Assembly: GCF_032452875.1 (NCBI RefSeq)
Contig: NC_083876.1
Location: 1 to 64,000, forward strand
DNA: 64,000 nt
Direction: 5' to 3'
Source: Bos javanicus
Taxonomy: Eukaryota > Chordata > Mammalia > Artiodactyla > Bovidae
Part shown: positions 58,261 through 64,000 of the stretch, in pieces
Position numbering within the stretch: the stretch's first letter is position 1
Layout of the letters: each line of letters opens with the position of its first letter
Program-made: the position numbers and the translations under genes
Notes under the pieces: generated by a model
Seen by the model: only the letters and a program-made list of their open reading frames with translations
Database searches by the model: none
Told to the model about the DNA's origin: nothing

Positions 58261-58266
58261 AATGGA

Positions 58267-58789
58267 CCCTCATCATTCTGAATCATTGCATTGTTCCTAT
58301 CAGGTGGGTCAAAGGATTCCCATCAATATTGGGGATTCCCAGCAGAAATCATGCAGATGGATAGAGGGATGTCTGTACCTCAGGCTGGTGGGCACTCCTT
58401 CAGCATTTGTCTGGTGGGTCCTAGCATCTGGGCCCCTAGAGGGGTGGGTCTGGTGGACAGATGGCCATGCAGAGGAGAACTCTCAGAGGTGTCTTGTTGG
58501 TGTAACAGGCAGCAGTCAAAAGTCATGGTGCTTCCTGGGTAAGAGGTCAAATAACCAAGTGCTCTCTCAGGAAAAGCCCCTGCAGTTTGGTGGGACATCG
58601 CCAGGTGGTGCTGGCTCTTCTGTGGGACAGCTGATGGGCAAGGACAACTCCATAGTGGGTCCAGGTGGTGTAAGTCTACAAAGTCATGTGTGCCTAAACA
58701 CAGCTGCCCCAGGATGCCATGGGCACTATGGAGTAGCCATCTGTATCACAGTGATACAGTATCATCTGTATTACTAGGTCTCAACTAAC
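58267..58789. other. No gene recognised
   Basis: A 171-codon plus frame (58262-58777) has no known domain and starts at the LTR boundary. It may be the coding-like remnant of an old element; unassigned. Confidence 0.3.
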
Positions 58790-59009
58790 CTGTGTGTGTG
58801 CGCTCAGTCATATCTGACTCTTTACGACCTCATGGACTATAGCCTGCCAGGCTCCTCTGTCCATGGGTTTTCCCAGGCAAGAATACTGGAGTGGGTTGCC
58901 ATTTCCTCCTTCTGGGTATCTTCCTCACCAAGGGATCGAACTCAGGGACCCAGGGATCAATCCACATTGTAGGTGGATTCCTTACGAGTAAGGCACGAGG
59001 GAAGCCCTT
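58790..59009 (-). mobile_element. Bov-tA SINE
   Basis: Begins with (GT)n at 58790-58800, then 'ctcagtcatatctgactctt', 'gatcgaactcagggacccag' and a terminal gaagccc. The consensus cacctgggaagccc end is partly decayed. Confidence 0.85.
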
Positions 59010-59437
59010 CAACCAGCTTAGATGTGTGGAAGCCTAACATCCCAGGGATACATAGGACCTCTGGGAATCAGTGAACTGACAAGGATGAAGGTGGGTGTTT
59101 TGCAGAAAGTTTTCACTTTTGTCTCAGATTCAAAGAATTTATTAACAAATTGGATGGGTTTTGACCAACACTCAGACATAAATAGTACTGGGAAGTCGCA
59201 TGACATCACATATCTGGAGTCCCAGTTGGAAGAAGTTTCCAGGCAATGCGTGCACTCCATGAGTGAGATTTCAAATGTTACAATTTGGGATTCCAGTTTA
59301 TAATCCAAGAACTCAAACTGATACCATCATCAATCTGTGAACAAACTGCAGCCCTGGTTTCATATTAATGCTGTTTGTTTGACATGCAAAACTGGAATGT
59401 TGTTAAACCTGGGACTTTGTTGGCCAGGGACCCTCCA
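59010..59437. other. No gene recognised
   Basis: Overlapping sense and antisense frames of about 95 codons at 59018-59308 show no signature. Confidence 0.3.
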
Positions 59438-62400
59438 GTTCAGTTCAGTTGCTCAGTCTTGTCTGACTCTTTGGGACCCCATGGACTGCAGCACTCCAGG
59501 GTTCCCTGTCCATCACCAACTCCCATAGCTTACTCAAACTCATGTCCATAGAGCTGGTGATGCTATCCAACCACCTCATCCTCTGTTGCCTGCTTCTCCT
59601 CCTGCCTTTAATCTTTCCCAGTACGAGGGTCTTTTCCAATGAGTCAGTTCCTCACATCAGGTGGCCAAAGTATTGGAGTTTCAGCTTCAATGTCAGTCGT
59701 TCCAATGAACATTCAGCACTGATCTCCTTCAGGATGGACTGGATGGATATCCTTGCAGTCCAAGGGACTCTCAAGAGTCTTCTGCAACACCGCAGTTCAA
59801 AAGCATCAATTCTGTTTTTTTTTTTTTTTAATTTTTAATTTTGTTTTATTCTTAAACTTTACATAATTGTATTAGTTTTGCCAATATCAAAATGAATCCA
59901 CCACAGGTATACATGTGTTCCCCATCCCGAACCCTCCTCCCTCCTCCCTCCCCATACCATCCCTTTCGGTCGTCCCAGTGCACTAGCCCCAAGCATCCAG
60001 TGTCGTGCATCGAACCTGGACTGGCATCTCGTTTCATACATGATATTTTACATGTTTCAATGCCATTCTCCCAAATCTTCCCACCCTCTCCCTGTCCCAC
60101 AGAGTCCATATGACTGTTCTATACATCAGTGTCTCTTTTGCTGTCTCGTACACAGGGTTATTGTTACCCTCTTTCTAAATTCCATATATATGTGTTAGTA
60201 TACTATATTGGTGTTTTTCCTTCTGGCTTACTTCACTCTGTATAATAGGCTCCAGTTTCATCCACCTCATTAGAACTGATTCAAATGTATTCTTTTTAAT
60301 GGCTGAATACTCCATTGTGTATATGTACCACCGCTTTCTTATCCATTCATCTGCTGATGGACATCTAGGTTGCTTCCATGTCCTGGCTATTATAAACAGT
60401 GCTGCGATGAACACTGGGGTACACATGTCTCTTTCCCTTCTGGTTTCCTCAGTGTGAATGCCCAGCAGTGGGATTGCTGGATCATAAGGCAGTTCTATTT
60501 CCTGTTTTTTAAGGAATCTCCACACTGTTCTCCATAGTGGCTGTACTAGTTTGCATTCCCACCAACAGTGTAAGAGGGTTCCCTTTTCTCCACACCCTCT
60601 CCAGCATTTATTATTTGTAGACTTTTGGATCGCAGCCATTCTGACTGGTGTGAAAATGGTACCTCATAGTGGTTTTGATTTGCATTTCTCTGATAATGAG
60701 TGATGCTGAGCATCTTTTCATGTGTTTGTTAGCCATCTGTATGTCTTCTTTGGAGAAATGTCTATTTAGTTCTTTGGCCCATTTTTTGATTGGGTCATTT
60801 ATTTTTCTGGAGTTGAGCTGTAGGAGTTGCTTGTATATTTTTGAGATTAGTTATTTGTCAGTTGCTTCATTTGCTATTATTTTCTCCCATTCTGAAGGCT
60901 GTCTTTTCACCTTGCTAATAGTTTCCTTTGATGTGTAGAAGCTTTTAAGTTTAATTAGGTCCCATTTGTTTATTTTTGCTTTTATTTCCAATATTCTGGG
61001 AGGTGGGTCACAGAGGATCCTGCTGTGATGTATGTCGGAGAGTGTTTTGCCTATGTTCTCCTCTAGGAGTTTTATAGTTTCTGGTCTTATGTTTAGATCT
61101 TTAATCCATTTTGAGTTTATTTTGGTGTATGGTGTTAGAAAGTGTTCTAGTTTCATTCTTTTACAAGTGGTTGACCAGTTTTCCCAGCACCACTTGTTAA
61201 AGAGATTGTCTTTAATCCATTGTATATTCTTGCCTCCTTTGTCAAAGATAAGGTGTCCATATGTGCGTGGATTTATCTCTGGGCTTTCTATTTTGTTCCA
61301 TTGATCTATATTTCTCTCTTTGTGCCAGTACCATACTGTCTTGATAACTGTGGCTTTGTAGTAGAGCCTGAAGTCAGGTAGGTTGATTCCTCCAGTTCCA
61401 TTCTTCTTTCTCAGGATCGCTTTGGCTATTCGAGGTTTTTTGTATTTCCATACAAATTGTGAAATTATTTGTTCTAGCTCTGTGAAGAATACTGTTGGTA
61501 GCTTGAAAGGATTCTTCAATATCCATAAATCAATCAATGTAATACACCACATTAACAAATTGAAAAATAAAAACCATATGATTATCTCAATAGATGCAGA
61601 GAAAGCCTTTGACAAAATTCAACACCCATTTATGATAAAAACTCTCCAGAAAGCAGGAATAGAAGGAACATACCTCAACATAATAAAAGCTATATATGAC
61701 AAACCCACAGCAAACATTATCCTCAGTGGTGAAAAATTGAAAGCATTTCCTCTAAAGTCAGGAACAAGACAAGGGTGCCCACTTTCACCATTACTATTCA
61801 ACATAGTTTTGGAAGTTTTGGCCACAGCAATCAGAGCAGAAAAAGAAATAAAAGGAATCCAAATTGGAAAAGAAGAAGTAAAACTCTCACTATTTGCAGA
61901 TGACATGATCCTCTACATAGAAAACCCTAAAGAGTCCACCAGAAAATTACTAGAAATAATCAATGACTATAGTAAAATTGCAGGATATAAAATCAACACA
62001 CAGAAATCCCTTGCATTCCTATACACTAATAATGAGAAAACAGAAAGAGAAATTAAGGAAACAATTCCATTCACCATTGCAATGGAAAGAATAAAATATT
62101 TAGGAATATATCTACCTAAAGAAACTAAAGACCTGTATATAGAAAATTATAAAACACTGGTGAAAGAAATCAAAGAGGACACTAATAGATGGAGAAATAT
62201 ACCATGTTCATGGATTGGAAGGATCAATATAGTGAAAATGAGTATACTACCCAAAGCAATTTATAGATTCAATGCAATCCCTATCAAGCTACCAAAAGCA
62301 TCAATTCTATGTCACTCAGCTTTCTTTATGGTCCAACTCTCACGTCCATACATGACTACTGGAAAAACCATAGCTTTGACTAGATGGCCCTTTGTTGGCA

Positions 62401-63862
62401 AAGTAATGTCTCAGCTTTTTAATATGATGTCTAGGTTTGTCATAGCTTTTCTTCCAAGGAGCAAGCATCTCAGTATCATGACTGCAGTCACCAGCTGCAG
62501 TGATTTTGGAGCCTAAGAAATAAAGTCAGCCATTGTTGCCATTGTTTCCCCTTCTATTCGCCATGAAGTGATGGGTTCTGAGGCCATAATCTTAATTTTT
62601 TGAATGTTGAGTTTTAAGCTAGCTTTTTCATTCTCCTCTTTCACTTTCATCAAGAGGCTCTTCAGCTCCTCTTCACTTTCTGCCATAAGGGTGGTGTCAT
62701 CTGCATATATAAGGTTATTGATATTTCTCCCAGCAATCTTGATTCCAGCTTGTGCTTTGTCCAGCCCAGCATGTCACATGATGTTCTCTGCATGTAAGTT
62801 AAATAAGCACGATGACAATATACAGCCTTCACCTACTCCTTTTCCAATTTGGAACAGGTCCGTTGATCCATGTTCAGTTCTAACTGTTGCTTCTTGACCT
62901 GCATACAGATTTCTCAGGAGGCAGGTAAGGTGGTCTGGCATTCCCATCTCTTTCAAAATTTTCCAGAGTTTGTTGTGGTCCACATAGTCAAGGGCCTTAG
63001 CATAGTCAGTCAATGAAGCAGAAGTAGGTGTTTCTCTGGAACTCTCTCACTTTTTCCATGATCCAAAGGATGTTGGCAATTTGATCTCTGGTTCCTCTGC
63101 CTTTTCTAAATCCAGCTTGTACATATGGAAGTTCACAGTTCACAAACTATTGAAAACACACATGGAGAATTTTGAGCATTACTTTGTTAGCATGTGACAT
63201 GAGTGCATTTGTGCAGTAGTTTGAACACTCTTTGGCCTTGCCTTATTTGCGATTGGAATGAAAACTGACCTTTTCCAGTCCTGTGGCCACTGCTGTTTTC
63301 TAAATTTGCTGGCCTATTGAGTGCAGCACTTTCCCAGCATCATCTTTTAGGACTTGAAATAGTGCAGCTAAATCTCATCACCTCCACTAGCTTTGTTCAT
63401 AGTGATGCTTCCTAAGGCCTACTTGACTTCACGCTCCAGGATGTGTGGCTCTAGGTGAGTGATCACACCATTGTGATTATCTGGGTCATGAAGATCTTTT
63501 TTGTATAGTTCTTCCATGTATTCTTGCCATCTCTTCTTAATATCTTCTGCTTCTGTTAGGTCCATACCATTTCTGTCCTTTGTTGTGCCTGTCTTTGCAG
63601 GAAATGTTCCCTTGGTATCTCTAGTTTTCTTGAAGAGATCTCTAGTCTTTCCCATTCTATTATTTTCCTCTATCTCTTTGCACTGATCGCTGAGGAAGGC
63701 TTTCTTCTCTCTCCTTGCTCTTCTCTGGAACTCTGCATTCAGATGGGTGTGTCGTTCCTTCTCTCTGAGCCTTCCCTTCCCTTCTTTTCTCAGCTGTTTG
63801 TAAGGCCTCCACAGAAGCCATTCTGTCATCCTCAAGACCATCCCCAAGAAAAAGAAATGCAA
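59438..63862 (-). mobile_element. Long BovB (RTE) LINE interrupted by L1
   Basis: Two minus-strand parts, 59438-59813 and 62294-63862, form one BovB once the L1 insertion is set aside. The 3' part ends in the CAGTTCAGTT tail at 59438. The distal part carries RT-region peptides (DYAKALDYVDHNKLWKILKE, NLYAGQEATVRTEHGSTDLF) and the region before it (FQRRARREKKAFLSDQCKEI). Several frameshifts and stops break the ORF, and the endonuclease part is absent, so it is 5' truncated near 63862. About 1.9 kb of BovB sequence in total. Confidence 0.92.
59799..62308 (-). mobile_element. L1 insertion with 5' inversion (twin priming) and 15-bp TSD
   Basis: The perfect direct repeat aaaagcatcaattct lies at 59799-59813 and 62294-62308. 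The element begins with poly(T) at 59815 (minus-strand poly(A) tail). From there to about 61510 it is L1 3' UTR and ORF2 C-terminus on the minus strand ([40 protein letters not shown]). From about 61510 to 62293 it is L1 RT domain on the plus strand ([44 protein letters not shown]). Both arms end at the same L1 position (IKLP, caagctacc), as expected from twin priming. It is inserted in the BovB, so it is younger. Confidence 0.96.
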
Positions 63863-64000
63863 AAAGTGTCCCCCCCAGGGCTCAGCAATTTCAAGACTCG
63901 TCCCCTATCTTACATATGGTGCCACCAGCCTTGCACTCACAATAGGCAATCAGGGTGCTCAGTGTTAGGGCAGTGTCCAGTTAGAAGCAGTCAAGTTAGA
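63863..64000. other. Window end, no feature recognised
   Basis: Sequence after the BovB 5' truncation point; too short to assign. Confidence 0.3.

Noticed and set aside
61383..62516. 377-codon plus-strand frame with reverse-transcriptase motifs as a possible host gene
   Set aside because: It is the inverted 5' arm of a twin-primed L1 plus chance sequence at both ends; the boundaries and the 15-bp duplication explain it.

Overview
This window is nuclear DNA from a ruminant, most likely cattle or a close bovid. The evidence is the dense load of BovB (RTE) LINEs, Bov-tA and BOV-A2 tRNA-derived SINEs, CHR-type cetartiodactyl SINEs and ruminant L1, together with vertebrate splice sites. I see no intact protein-coding gene. 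All recognisable host coding sequence is broken gene copy.

Layout. 413-1416 is one large internal exon of FZD3 (Frizzled-3) with its splice sites and intron flanks, killed by stops and a frameshift. 2941-4238 is a solo retroviral LTR on the minus strand. About 4.4-12.7 kb is intergenic or intronic DNA with MIR, fossil L1, BovB and SINEs. 15601-39003 is a collinear, plus-strand, intron-containing partial copy of PPFIA1 (liprin-alpha-1). I could recognise thirteen exon remnants covering the coiled-coil region and linker. The 5' exons, several internal exons and the C-terminal SAM-domain exons were not found. Some exons keep open frames and good splice sites, others carry stops, frameshifts or lost donors. 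42050-43316 looks like a terminal exon plus 3' UTR of an unidentified gene on the minus strand.

44587 onward holds a second, short copy of one PPFIA1 intron-exon junction. It is fused inside the exon to a truncated 5S rRNA gene (minus strand), followed by about 1.5 kb of GC-rich, repeat-rich DNA that looks like 5S rDNA spacer. At 48977-49097 there is a nearly perfect 121-nt 5S rRNA sequence on the same strand, with spacer-like DNA on its other side. Both 5S copies keep a D-box-like element at -21 to -32.

50-64 kb is repeat territory: a 3' L1 fragment (51757-53008), a roughly 3-kb T/G-rich tract containing a MER2-like DNA transposon split by a BovB insertion, a second solo LTR (56962-58260, plus strand), and a long BovB element (59438-63862, minus strand) split by a twin-primed, 5'-inverted L1 (59814-62293) with a perfect 15-bp target-site duplication.

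Overall this reads as a mosaic acceptor region for segmental duplications, with FZD3, PPFIA1 (twice) and 5S rDNA brought together and later overprinted by retroelements. I found no new biochemical system. The strongest observations concern genome structure. Gene identities come from recognising family protein sequences by eye, not from a database search.
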